Part shown: one piece after another, positions 1 through 7,653 of the stretch
How positions within the stretch are numbered: the stretch's first letter is position 1
How the letters are laid out: each line of letters begins with the position of its first letter
NCBI GenBank assembly: GCA_000496475.1
Contig: AYMW01000001.1
Location: 1,001,358 to 1,065,357, forward strand
Direction: 5' to 3'
Source: Betaproteobacteria bacterium MOLA814
GTDB lineage: Bacteria > Pseudomonadota > Gammaproteobacteria > Burkholderiales > Burkholderiaceae_C
DNA: 64,000 nucleotides
The notes under the pieces: generated by a model
What the model saw: only the letters and a program-made list of their open reading frames with translations
Told to the model about the DNA's origin: nothing
Database searches by the model: none
Translations under genes and position numbers: made by a program

Positions 1-1009
1 AGCCAAGGCGCTGTGACGCGGGGTACTTGAGCATGCGTGCGTAGACGTCGTCTGCTTGCTGCCCTCCTGGCACGTAGTCGTTGGTATGTGCATCAAAACG
101 CAGCACATCACGCCCGACTTTTTTGTAGAAACCCGCTTTGGTTTTTTGACCCAGTCGCCCATCAGCAATCAGTTGCTTGAGCGCGTTTGGCGTTGAGAAA
201 TGCGGGTAAAAGGGATCCGACTTTTCATTTAAATTGTCTTGCAATGTTTTGATGACGTGAGCCAACGTGTCCAGGCCCACCACATCGGCCGTGCGGAATG
301 TACCTGAGCTGGCTCTGCCCAACTTCTTTCCGGTTAGGTCGTCCACAACATCGTAGGTGAGACCAAATTTTTCAGCCTCAACAATGGTGGCCAACATACC
401 TGCCGTACCAACACGGTTGGCAATGAAGTTGGGCGTGTCTTTGGCTCGCACCACCGCCTTGCCCAACACGGTGGTTACAAAGGCTTCCAAATGATTCAGC
501 GCCTGGGTACTGGACGCAGGGGTGGGAATGATTTCCACCAAGCTCATGTAGCGCGGCGGGTTGAAGAAGTGCACACCGCAAAAGCGCTCAGCCAGTTCTG
601 GGGCCAAGGGTGCACCCAATGCCGCGATGGACAAGCCTGACGTGTTGGTCGCCAAAATCGCATGTTTGGCCAGCTTGGGTGCAATGCGCTCGTACAGCGC
701 GTGCTTCCAATCCATACGCTCAGCGATGGCCTCAATCACGAGGTCACACTCGCCCAACCAATGTAGGTGGTCGTCGTAATTGGCTGCGGTAATAAGTGCC
801 GCGTCTGCGGCTCTTCCCAACGGTGCAGGTTTTTGCTTGCTCAACCCAGCAATGGCCTTGTTGGCAATGGCATTGTTGTCTGAGCCGTCTTGGGCGGCCA
901 AGTCAAACAATATGACTGGCACCCGTGCGTTGGCCAAGTGTGCAGCAATTTGTGCACCCATAACCCCTGCACCCAACACCGCAACTTTGCGAATTCGAAA
1001 CCTAGACAT
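1..1009 (-). CDS. 3-hydroxyacyl-CoA dehydrogenase/enoyl-CoA hydratase (FadB-like), 3' end outside window
   Basis: Only the N-terminal 336 residues are present; the frame stays open to the window edge. The visible part is an NAD-binding 3-hydroxyacyl-CoA dehydrogenase domain: Rossmann loop GAGVMG at residues 13-18, NTSG at 122-125 and the catalytic-His motif HFFNPP at 147-152. In related bacteria such proteins are about 800 aa and carry a C-terminal crotonase domain; that half lies outside the window, so bifunctionality is inferred. The ATG at 1009 follows a GAAGGGACAG ribosome-binding site. It is the last visible gene of a minus-strand series TetR, acyl-CoA dehydrogenase, DUF2147, this gene, which fits fatty-acid beta-oxidation. 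A stand-alone 3-hydroxyacyl-CoA dehydrogenase cannot be excluded. Confidence 0.85.
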   Translation of the reverse strand, partial: MSRFRIRKVAVLGAGVMGAQIAAHLANARVPVILFDLAAQDGSDNNAIANKAIAGLSKQKPAPLGRAADAALITAANYDDHLHWLGECDLVIEAIAERMDWKHALYERIAPKLAKHAILATNTSGLSIAALGAPLAPELAERFCGVHFFNPPRYMSLVEIIPTPASSTQALNHLEAFVTTVLGKAVVRAKDTPNFIANRVGTAGMLATIVEAEKFGLTYDVVDDLTGKKLGRASSGTFRTADVVGLDTLAHVIKTLQDNLNEKSDPFYPHFSTPNALKQLIADGRLGQKTKAGFYKKVGRDVLRFDAHTNDYVPGGQQADDVYARMLKYPASQRLG

Positions 1010-1080
1010 ACTGTCCCTTCAGGCGTGCGTGGGCAACCACCACACGCCGAATGTCAATTTTTAAAAATGTGCGCGCGTCG

Positions 1081-1587
1081 TTACTCGACACGAATCCACG
1101 TCTGTGTTCGCCCAAGAAGCGGCATGCCTACATAGCCGCGAACCTCAAGCTTGGCGCCTCCCTCTATGGGTGTCATACGCACCTTGTAGAGCTTGCCTTT
1201 TTGCGGGTCAAGGATTTCACCACCATCCCACAGGCCTTGCGTGCCAGCACTTTTAGTGACGCCACGGATGATTTCCATGCCCACAATGACCTGGCCTTTG
1301 CGCTCATCGGTACACAAATCGCAAGTGCGACTGGCGTTGGGGTCGGGGTTGAGCGCTTTTTCTACAGTGCCGACCAGCACGCCACCTGCTTGGACCACGC
1401 GCACCAAAGATTTTTCTTTACCGGTTTCGTCGTCAATGCTTTTCCACACGCCAACGGGCGTGACTTGCGCTGCAGCTATCCGTGGCAACAAGGCCACCGC
1501 ACCAAGCAATACCAGGCCTGCAAACATCAGTGCACAACGCCTGGCTGTGTTGTTTTGCTTGATAACGGTAATTGTGTGATGTGTCAT
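1081..1587 (-). CDS. DUF2147 exported protein
   Basis: A 168-aa protein with a hydrophobic signal segment ending in RIAAAQ and a small beta-rich domain of the DUF2147 type (GVWKSIDDETGKEKS near the start of the mature part, and a C-terminal GRTQTWIRVE). Two cysteines lie in a TCDLC motif. The function of the family is not known; it is predicted periplasmic. A TTG 12 nt upstream is in frame, but the ATG at 1587 has a GGACAG element about 6 nt before it, so it is preferred. It lies 40 nt after the acyl-CoA dehydrogenase gene and 71 nt before the hydroxyacyl-CoA dehydrogenase gene on the same strand, so it is probably in the same operon. DUF2147 genes commonly sit in this fatty-acid context in Burkholderiales. 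Confidence 0.8.
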   Translation of the reverse strand: MTHHTITVIKQNNTARRCALMFAGLVLLGAVALLPRIAAAQVTPVGVWKSIDDETGKEKSLVRVVQAGGVLVGTVEKALNPDPNASRTCDLCTDERKGQVIVGMEIIRGVTKSAGTQGLWDGGEILDPQKGKLYKVRMTPIEGGAKLEVRGYVGMPLLGRTQTWIRVE

Positions 1588-1627
1588 GATTCTGTCCAAA
1601 ATTGTGAGATGGAAAATGCGTGAGTAT

Positions 1628-3424
1628 TTAAGCTAAAGCTGCGTCAGTATCCATCAACACTGCTGTGCTGGCGCGGGCTGTTTGCATGAGTGAAGCCGTT
1701 TCTGGAAACAGTTTGGCGAAGTAAAAACGCGCGGTTTGCAACTTGCCTTGGTAGAACGGATCCGTGTTGCCAGCAGCAATTTCTCGCAAGGCCACTTGCG
1801 CCATGCGGGCCCAAAAATAGCCAAACACCAAGTGGCCAGCCACACGCAAGTAATCCACTGCGGCAGCGCCCACCGTGTCTGGATTTTGGAATGACTTAAA
1901 ACCCACTTCAGTGGTGAACTTGGTCATTTGGTCGGCCAAGTAAGCCAATGGGTTGATGAACTCGGCCATGTTCTCGTTGACGCCCTCTTCGCGGATAAGC
2001 GCTTCTATCAGTTTGCCAAATTTCTTCAAAGCCACACCTTGGTCGCCCAATACTTTGCGCCCCAACAAGTCCAAACTTTGAATGGTGTTGGTGCCCTCGT
2101 AAATCATATTGATGCGTGAGTCCCGCACGTATTGCTCCATCCCCCACTCTTTGATGTAACCGTGACCACCAAACACTTGCATGCAACCCGATGTCGCCGT
2201 CCAAGCGTTGTCGGTAATAAACGCTTTCACAATGGGGGTGAGCAACGCCACTATTTGTGCGGACTCTTTGCGCACAAGTTCATCAGGATGGCTCAGTTCG
2301 CGGTCAAGCAGCAACGCGCAAAACAGAGACAGTGCGCGTCCACCTTCGGCGTAAGCTTTGGCTGTTAGCAGCATTTTGCGCACGTCAGGATGAACGATGA
2401 TGGGGTCAGCCGCCAGCTCTTTCGCCTTGACGCCGGTAAGGCTGCGTGATTGCAAACGGTCTTTTGCATAGGCCAAGGCGTTTTGGTACGCCACTTCCGT
2501 CAAACCCAATGACTGCATGCCCACACCAATGCGTGCAGCATTCATCATCACAAACATAGCGGCCAAACCTTTGTTGGGCTTGCCCACCATGGTGCCCACG
2601 GCGCCGTCTAATGTCATTTGACACGTTGCATTGCCATTGATGCCCATTTTGTGCTCCAGCCCAGAACAGAAAATCGGATTGCGCTCACCCAAGCTGCCGT
2701 CGGCTTTTATATTGAACTTGGGGACTACAAACAAGCTGATGCCTTTGCTGCCTGACGGCGCGTCTGGCAAGCGCGCCAACACCAAATGCACAATGTTGTC
2801 GGCCAAGTCGTGTTCACCTGAACTGATGAATATTTTATTGCCCGTGATCATGTAAGTGCCGTCGGCTTGAGGCTCTGCTTTGGCGCGCATCATTCCTAAA
2901 TCTGTGCCGCAATGTGGTTCAGTCAGACACATGGTGCCTGTCCACTCACCGCTGACCATATTGGGTAAATAAGTGGCTTGCTGCTCTGGCGTACCGTGCG
3001 CGTGTAAAGCCTCGTAGGCGCCGTGCGTTAAACCTGGATACATGGTCCAGGCTTGGTTGGCGCTGTTGAGCATCTCGTAAAAGCATTGGTTAACTGCCAA
3101 TGGCAAGCCTTGGCCACCAAACGCTGGATCACAACTCAGCGCGGCCCATCCGCCTGCAATGTATTGTTTGTAGGCCGCTTTAAAACCATCTGGAGCGGTG
3201 ACCTCGTGTGTGTCGCGGTTGAGCGTGCAGCCCTGCTTGTCTCCCAACAAGTTAAGTGGGAACAGCACTTCAGACGCAAATTTGCCACCCTCCTCCAACA
3301 CAGCGTTGATGGTGTCCACATCAACCTCGTTGTGCTTGGGCATGGCAGCAAATTCATCGGCAACGCCAAAGACTTCGTGCAGCACAAACTGCATATCGCG
3401 AATAGGTGGGGTGTACTGGGGCAT
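1628..3424 (-). CDS. acyl-CoA dehydrogenase (long FadE/AcdA-like form)
   Basis: A 598-aa FAD enzyme expected to oxidise acyl-CoA to trans-2-enoyl-CoA and pass electrons to ETF. Visible motifs are the acyl-CoA dehydrogenase signature MCLTEPHCGTDLG at 165-177, QVFGGHGYI at 416-424, and IYEGTNTIQ around 441-449 with Glu443 at the catalytic-base position. About 150 extra C-terminal residues beyond the core domain place it with the 590-600-aa class that includes methylmercaptopropionyl-CoA dehydrogenase DmdC-like enzymes. Substrate cannot be read from sequence. It starts 43 nt after the TetR gene and precedes DUF2147 and a hydroxyacyl-CoA dehydrogenase, consistent with an operon for fatty-acid or related acyl-CoA breakdown under the TetR regulator. 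Confidence 0.9.
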   Translation of the reverse strand: MPQYTPPIRDMQFVLHEVFGVADEFAAMPKHNEVDVDTINAVLEEGGKFASEVLFPLNLLGDKQGCTLNRDTHEVTAPDGFKAAYKQYIAGGWAALSCDPAFGGQGLPLAVNQCFYEMLNSANQAWTMYPGLTHGAYEALHAHGTPEQQATYLPNMVSGEWTGTMCLTEPHCGTDLGMMRAKAEPQADGTYMITGNKIFISSGEHDLADNIVHLVLARLPDAPSGSKGISLFVVPKFNIKADGSLGERNPIFCSGLEHKMGINGNATCQMTLDGAVGTMVGKPNKGLAAMFVMMNAARIGVGMQSLGLTEVAYQNALAYAKDRLQSRSLTGVKAKELAADPIIVHPDVRKMLLTAKAYAEGGRALSLFCALLLDRELSHPDELVRKESAQIVALLTPIVKAFITDNAWTATSGCMQVFGGHGYIKEWGMEQYVRDSRINMIYEGTNTIQSLDLLGRKVLGDQGVALKKFGKLIEALIREEGVNENMAEFINPLAYLADQMTKFTTEVGFKSFQNPDTVGAAAVDYLRVAGHLVFGYFWARMAQVALREIAAGNTDPFYQGKLQTARFYFAKLFPETASLMQTARASTAVLMDTDAALA

Positions 3425-3467
3425 GAGAACTCCTTAAGAACGTAATACGTTTGATGTTGATACGGGT

Positions 3468-4274
3468 TTATGTTGAGGCGGCGTAACGCTGCAGCATGCT
3501 GGCAAAGCCCGTTTGGGCACGCATGATGGCATCGTTGGCTTTTAGGAAACGGGCTTGGTAATGCAGGGTGAGGATGAGTCCGTGTATTTCAAACGTGACT
3601 TGCTGGTCGTCGACAGTGTCATCCAGTTCACCACTCGATTTGGCATACGCGACTGCGCGGTTCAAAGCTGTTAGCCAAGTTTGTACAGATCCAACCAAGG
3701 CCTCACGCACTGGTCCTACGCGGTCTTCAAACTCAATGGCGCCGCTGATGTACAAACAGCCTTGATCAATTTCAACGGCGGTGCGCTTCATCCAGTTGTC
3801 AAACAGTGCCTGCAAGCGCGTCAGGCCTCGTTTGTGCTGAAGTGCTGGAAAAAAAACCTCGTCCTCAAAGCGTGAGTGGTATTCACGGATAACAGATATT
3901 TGTAATTCTTCGCGGGATCCAAAGTGAGCGAATACACCAGACTTGCTCATGCGCATGACCTCTGCCAATGCGCCAATGCTCAAGCCTTCTAAGCCAATTT
4001 GCGTTGCCAAACCGAGCGCAGCATCCACTATGGCGGCTTTGGTCTGCTGCCCCTTGATGGAGTTTTTAGGTCTGCGCTTGACCGTGTCAGTCTCTTGATC
4101 GATCACCACCGGGCCACGGCTTTTGTTGGAACGCGCTACGGCGGCATCGGTGCTGAGCCGAGTCATCACACGCAGACTAGGTGGTGTTTCTCTCACCTGC
4201 TTGTCCGCCACAACAACGGCAGGCGTTGGTGGCAGACTTGATGGGGATAGATGAGATGTTGTAGGTTGTGTCAT
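3468..4274 (-). CDS. TetR/AcrR family regulator of the fatty-acid oxidation operon
   Basis: A 268-aa protein. A helix-turn-helix of the TetR type occupies roughly residues 80-125 (IGALAEVMRMSKSGVFAHFG), followed by an all-helical ligand domain. About 75 residues of proline-, serine- and basic-rich low-complexity sequence precede the HTH, longer than usual; the ATG at 4274 is the furthest upstream start, and a shorter form is possible. The gene is first in a minus-strand series with acyl-CoA oxidation genes, so an acyl-CoA-responsive repressor is a reasonable inference. A perfect 12-bp palindrome sits 13 nt upstream of the start codon, suggesting autoregulation. Confidence 0.88.
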   Translation of the reverse strand: MTQPTTSHLSPSSLPPTPAVVVADKQVRETPPSLRVMTRLSTDAAVARSNKSRGPVVIDQETDTVKRRPKNSIKGQQTKAAIVDAALGLATQIGLEGLSIGALAEVMRMSKSGVFAHFGSREELQISVIREYHSRFEDEVFFPALQHKRGLTRLQALFDNWMKRTAVEIDQGCLYISGAIEFEDRVGPVREALVGSVQTWLTALNRAVAYAKSSGELDDTVDDQQVTFEIHGLILTLHYQARFLKANDAIMRAQTGFASMLQRYAAST

Positions 4275-4287
4275 GGCGCAAATAAAA

Positions 4288-4332
4288 ACGAACGTTCGTG
4301 CTATTTTGCATTAAAAACCATGCCATTGCCAA
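4288..4332 (-). promoter_or_regulatory. TetR operator palindrome and overlapping promoter
   Basis: Positions 4288-4299 are the perfect palindrome ACGAACGTTCGT, typical in form of TetR-family operators. Reading on the minus strand, TTGGCA (4332-4327) and CAAAAT (4308-4303) are spaced by 18 nt and could be -35 and -10 elements, which places the palindrome just downstream of the -10 element over the transcription start. The palindrome is direct observation; the promoter and the identity of the binding protein (the adjacent TetR) are inferred. Confidence 0.6.
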
Positions 4333-4381
4333 TCCCTACCCACAATACAGCGCATTTATAACAACGACGCTGGCATACACG

Positions 4382-4402
4382 TCTCACAGGGCCTGCGTGA
4401 GA
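4382..4402 (-). terminator. hairpin after the GntR gene, possible terminator
   Basis: TCTCAC (4382-4387) and GTGAGA (4397-4402) form a stem with a GC-rich inner part, 15 nt beyond the stop codon of the GntR regulator. There is no U-tract on the minus strand, so termination activity is doubtful. Confidence 0.3.
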
Positions 4403-4417
4403 ACAGCGCAGTGGCAA

Positions 4418-5104
4418 CTAATTCAGCGTTTGAAACAAACCGACCAGGTCTTGCTCTTCGGGCTTGGGCTTGTTCAAGTCCAGATGATCTTTAATGTGGT
4501 TGATGTGTTGCGCCATGAGCTGGTGCGCCAAATCACCGTCACCGGTTCTAAACGCTTGTAGCAGCCCAGCGTGCTCATCATCGCGGCAGTTGTTAACACC
4601 AGTATGCCCAAACATACCAATGATCAACGAGGAGCGCGCCACCAAATCTTTGACCGTACGCAGCATCACCGCGTTGTCCGCGATGTGAGCCAAAGCAGTG
4701 TGAAACTGACCAGACAGCGTAATGGCCTCGCGCCGGTTACCTGTTTTGTGTGCCTCTGTCTCTTTGTGCAAATGACGCTCCAGGGCCGTAATGTCCTTGG
4801 CTCTGGCATTGCCCACAGCGATTTTGGCCAACGACGGCTCGACCAACAAACGGGCCTGAAATATATCGCGCGCTTGCTTGGCGGTTGGCCGGGCGACGAA
4901 AGCACCACGGTTGGGCAACAAGTCAACCAGCTCACGGTTGGCCAGCAACAACAGGCTGCGACGGATGCGCATACGCCCAACGCCAAATGCTTCGCACATC
5001 GCAGCTTCAGACAACTTGGTGCCTGGCGCCAACCGTTGGTCAATGAGCGCAGCGTACACACGCTCAACAATTATTTCTTCTTCTTCTTGATCAGATTTAG
5101 CCAT
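4418..5104 (-). CDS. GntR family regulator, FadR/VanR type with FCD domain
   Basis: A 228-aa transcription factor: N-terminal winged HTH (about residues 10-72, with GVGRMRIRRS at 41-50 in place of the usual GVSRTPVREA) and a C-terminal all-helical FCD effector domain. FCD domains normally bind a metal through Asp/Asn and three His; here His135, His178 and His200 are in place but the first position is Ser131. The ATG at 5104 is preceded by AAGGTAG and is preferred over an in-frame GTG at 5149. The gene is divergent from the ABC importer operon starting at 5496, and the shared upstream region holds three copies of GTTAACAAT, so it probably controls the importer and itself in response to the transported compound. 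Confidence 0.88.
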   Translation of the reverse strand: MAKSDQEEEEIIVERVYAALIDQRLAPGTKLSEAAMCEAFGVGRMRIRRSLLLLANRELVDLLPNRGAFVARPTAKQARDIFQARLLVEPSLAKIAVGNARAKDITALERHLHKETEAHKTGNRREAITLSGQFHTALAHIADNAVMLRTVKDLVARSSLIIGMFGHTGVNNCRDDEHAGLLQAFRTGDGDLAHQLMAQHINHIKDHLDLNKPKPEEQDLVGLFQTLN

Positions 5105-5194
5105 GCCGAATACTACCTTTTTTTGTGCACCAACTGCGACGCACTGCACCAGCGGTGTGCAGGTCCATAACAGGGCACCAATTTAGTGCTAAGT

Positions 5195-5204
5195 GGTTAA
5201 CAAT
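5195..5204. promoter_or_regulatory. candidate GntR operator, copy 1
   Basis: GGTTAACAAT, 91 nt upstream of the GntR start. It shares GTTAACAAT with two sites nearer the importer; centre-to-centre distance to the next copy is 162 bp. Confidence 0.5.
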
Positions 5205-5356
5205 CCAGTGCGCTGTGAGCATTTTTACACATAGCAATTTTTGCTCCAGTGTGCGCAGGAGAAATAAAACAGTTTGGCTTGAAGACGGTGGTTGACACGC
5301 GATGTGATGGCCTTGCTGCGCTGTCAGGCCTAAATGTTGCTGTAGTGGTTCGTGGC

Positions 5357-5366
5357 TGTTAACAAT
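5357..5366. promoter_or_regulatory. candidate GntR operator, copy 2
   Basis: TGTTAACAAT. It is 36 bp centre-to-centre from copy 3, close to the spacing expected for two proteins on similar faces of the helix. Confidence 0.55.
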
Positions 5367-5391
5367 TAAAGGGGAAACCCTCTGTTTTTTA

Positions 5392-5401
5392 TTGTTAACA
5401 A
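5392..5401. promoter_or_regulatory. candidate GntR operator, copy 3
   Basis: TTGTTAACAA, a perfect 10-bp palindrome fitting the tNGTn(0-3)ACNa pattern known for FadR-subfamily GntR proteins. It lies immediately before a CATAAT box, in a position suited to repression of the importer operon. Confidence 0.6.
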
Positions 5402-5495
5402 TCTACATAATTGTGCTTCCAACTTAGCGGTTCTAACCACCCGGGCCGAAGTTGGCTGTGCATTCATTCAGTGACCTTTTAGGAAGACTCTCAAC

Positions 5496-6683
5496 ATGAA
5501 AAAACGTAACTTTTTAAAGACAACCGCTTTGGCCAGCTTAGCCTCACTCACGGTAGCTAGCGCTGCTTGGGCAGCCAACCCCGTGTTGAAAATTGGCTTT
5601 GTTGGCGTGACATCTGGTCCCGCCGCCTCTTGGGGCATCTCGAACCAACGCTCCATGGAAACACGAGCAGCTTGGGTCAATGAAACCGGTGGCGTCACCA
5701 TTGGCGGTACCACTTACGACATCAAAATCGTTGCATTTGACGACCAAAAAGATCCCAAGCGAGCTATCGCTGGTATGGAAAAAATGGCGCAAGAAGGTAT
5801 CCATTATGTAGTCGGGCCCAATGTTGACGACGGCGCTGCCGCTGTTCGTCCAGTCGCCGAGAGCAAGGGCATCATGTACTTCCCGTACGCCTTTCCCAAG
5901 TCGTTGTACGAAAAGCCTGCATCCAATGCCGTATTGGGAATGATCGCCAACTACCAATCTGGACCTGCTATTTACAAGCACCTGATTAAAACCAAAGGCA
6001 TTAAGAGCGTCGCGTTTGTAGCGGCCAACGAGTCTGACCCATTGAGCCAGCGTGATGGCGGCGTGGAAGCAGCCAAGGCCCTAGGCTTACAAGTTGTGTC
6101 CAGCAGCGTGACATACCAAGTCGACACCACAGACTTCACGCCCGTGTTGCTACCAGTCCTCAAGACGCGTCCAGATTTACTGGTGTTGTCCGGCGTGTCT
6201 CCCGCCAGTGCACCACAGTTGATCCGCTCTGCTCGCGAGTTGGGCTACAAGGGCCTGATCTCTACTGAGACGGCACAAGATGCCAACGTGTTGAAAGAAG
6301 GCGCTGGCAATTTGGCAGACGGCTTTATTTCAGTTGGTGGTGCGTCTACACCCGAGCTGGCATCAGACATGATGCGTGATTTTGTGAAGCGTTACACCAA
6401 GATGTTTGGCGAGTACAACGACGAGTCCAACACCAAGGTTTATGCCCTGGAGTACATCTTAGAAACACTCAAAGCCAATCCAAGTGCCATCAAGGACGTG
6501 GCCGCGTTCAAGAAGACCATGGACACATTTGAAGCACCCAATCCCTACATGGTTGGCAACGCAAAACTCAAGTATGTCGGCATGAGCTCATTTGGCCAAA
6601 AACGTCAAGTGTCTGTGCCATTGGTTGTAAATGTTTATAAAAATGGCAAGTTCGAAACCATGTTTGTCGCGCAAGTAGATTGA
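5496..6683 (+). CDS. ABC transporter periplasmic substrate-binding protein (HAAT/Liv type)
   Basis: A 395-aa type I periplasmic binding protein of the branched-chain amino acid receptor family (Peripla_BP_6). The signal peptide is clear: basic MKKR, hydrophobic stretch, cleavage near AAWAAN. The mature protein begins VLKIGFVGVTSGPAASWGI, the usual first strand and ligand loop. It is first in a six-gene operon with two permeases, two ATPases and a hydantoin/aspartate racemase, so it sets the specificity of the importer. The ligand is not recognisable; the racemase suggests an amino acid, hydantoin or related small amide. A hairpin after the gene may raise its expression relative to the membrane components. 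Confidence 0.92.
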   Translation: MKKRNFLKTTALASLASLTVASAAWAANPVLKIGFVGVTSGPAASWGISNQRSMETRAAWVNETGGVTIGGTTYDIKIVAFDDQKDPKRAIAGMEKMAQEGIHYVVGPNVDDGAAAVRPVAESKGIMYFPYAFPKSLYEKPASNAVLGMIANYQSGPAIYKHLIKTKGIKSVAFVAANESDPLSQRDGGVEAAKALGLQVVSSSVTYQVDTTDFTPVLLPVLKTRPDLLVLSGVSPASAPQLIRSARELGYKGLISTETAQDANVLKEGAGNLADGFISVGGASTPELASDMMRDFVKRYTKMFGEYNDESNTKVYALEYILETLKANPSAIKDVAAFKKTMDTFEAPNPYMVGNAKLKYVGMSSFGQKRQVSVPLVVNVYKNGKFETMFVAQVD

Positions 6684-6735
6684 TTCGATTGAGCTGATTC
6701 TTTCGATCAAGTTGTTATAAAAAAAGGGTTGGAGC

Positions 6736-6758
6736 GCGGCGGGTCATCAACCCGCCGC
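6736..6758 (+). terminator. intercistronic hairpin after binding-protein gene
   Basis: GCGGCGGGT (6736-6744) pairs perfectly with ACCCGCCGC (6750-6758) across a 5-nt loop. There is no U-tract, so it is more likely an mRNA-stabilising or attenuating stem, of the kind often found after binding-protein genes, than a strong terminator. Confidence 0.6.
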
Positions 6759-6779
6759 TCTTGACTTGCAAAGGTCATC

Positions 6780-7649
6780 ATGGAACAAATAATAGTCAAC
6801 GGGCTTTATTTAGGTGCGCAATACGCGCTGATAGCCCTGGGCTTAACGCTCATTTTTTCACTTATGAACGTGCTCAACTTTGCGCACGGGCAAATGTATG
6901 TTTTAGGTGGTTTTGTCACCTACACAGTCGTGGCGCAATTTCAGCTGCCGTTTATCGTGGGCTTGGTTGCCTCAGCTTTGGTCTTGGCCGTGGTTGGCGC
7001 TTTGGTGGAAAAGTTTTTATTTCGTCCGGTTATTAAGAAATCCAAACGAGAAGAAAGCACCATGTTGCTCGCTGCTGGTATTGCCTTCTTCTTAGACGCC
7101 GTTATTTTGTTGGTGTTTGGCGAGAAGCAACGCGGCGTACCAAAAATCATAGACGGTGTGTTCAATTGGGACTTCATAGTCATCATGCCTTATGACCGGA
7201 TTGTGATTGGCTTTACTGCGATTGCGATCATTGCTGCGTTCATTTTGTTTATGCAGTACTCCACAACAGGGCGAGCCATGCGAGCGCTGGCACAAGACAA
7301 AGTAGCCGCGACCTTAATGGGTGTCGATGTGGCGATGTATTCCATGATTGGTTTTGCGCTGGGTGCAGCTTTAGCCGGTCTGGTTGGCGGCCTATTGGTC
7401 ACCATTACGGGCGTTAACTTGGGCATGGGCGGCCCAGCCTCTATCAAGGCCTTCATGATGATCATGATTGGTGGCGCGGGCGTAATTTCTGGCGCAATCG
7501 CAGGCGGGTTTATTTTAGGGATGATGGAAAGCGTCGGGCTGACAGTGCTGTCGGAATACGGCGACATCACCTACTTGGTCATTTTTTCCTCTCTGATGAT
7601 TTTCTTAGCCTTGCGTCCACAAGGACTCATGGGCAAACCTTGGGGTTAA
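6780..7649 (+). CDS. ABC transporter permease, LivH type
   Basis: A 289-aa polytopic inner-membrane protein of the LivH class. It opens with NGLYLGAQYALIALGLTLIFSLMNVLNFAHGQMYVLGGF, the characteristic first helices with the NFAHG motif, and ends in the conserved LRPQGLMG. About eight hydrophobic segments are visible. It forms the transmembrane channel with the LivM-type permease that begins 4 nt downstream. An AAAGG ribosome-binding site precedes the ATG, which lies 21 nt after the intercistronic hairpin. Confidence 0.92.
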   Translation: MEQIIVNGLYLGAQYALIALGLTLIFSLMNVLNFAHGQMYVLGGFVTYTVVAQFQLPFIVGLVASALVLAVVGALVEKFLFRPVIKKSKREESTMLLAAGIAFFLDAVILLVFGEKQRGVPKIIDGVFNWDFIVIMPYDRIVIGFTAIAIIAAFILFMQYSTTGRAMRALAQDKVAATLMGVDVAMYSMIGFALGAALAGLVGGLLVTITGVNLGMGGPASIKAFMMIMIGGAGVISGAIAGGFILGMMESVGLTVLSEYGDITYLVIFSSLMIFLALRPQGLMGKPWG

Positions 7650-7653
7650 AGCG

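Larger units (their letters stand above)
5105..5495. other. 391-bp divergent regulatory region
   Basis: No convincing gene lies between the GntR regulator and the ABC substrate-binding protein. The stretch is more AT-rich than its flanks and contains three related GTTAACAAT sites (listed separately). A CATAAT element at 5406-5411 could be a -10 box for the importer, but no good -35 box accompanies it. The binding-protein gene has an AGGAAG ribosome-binding site at about 5480. Confidence 0.7.
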
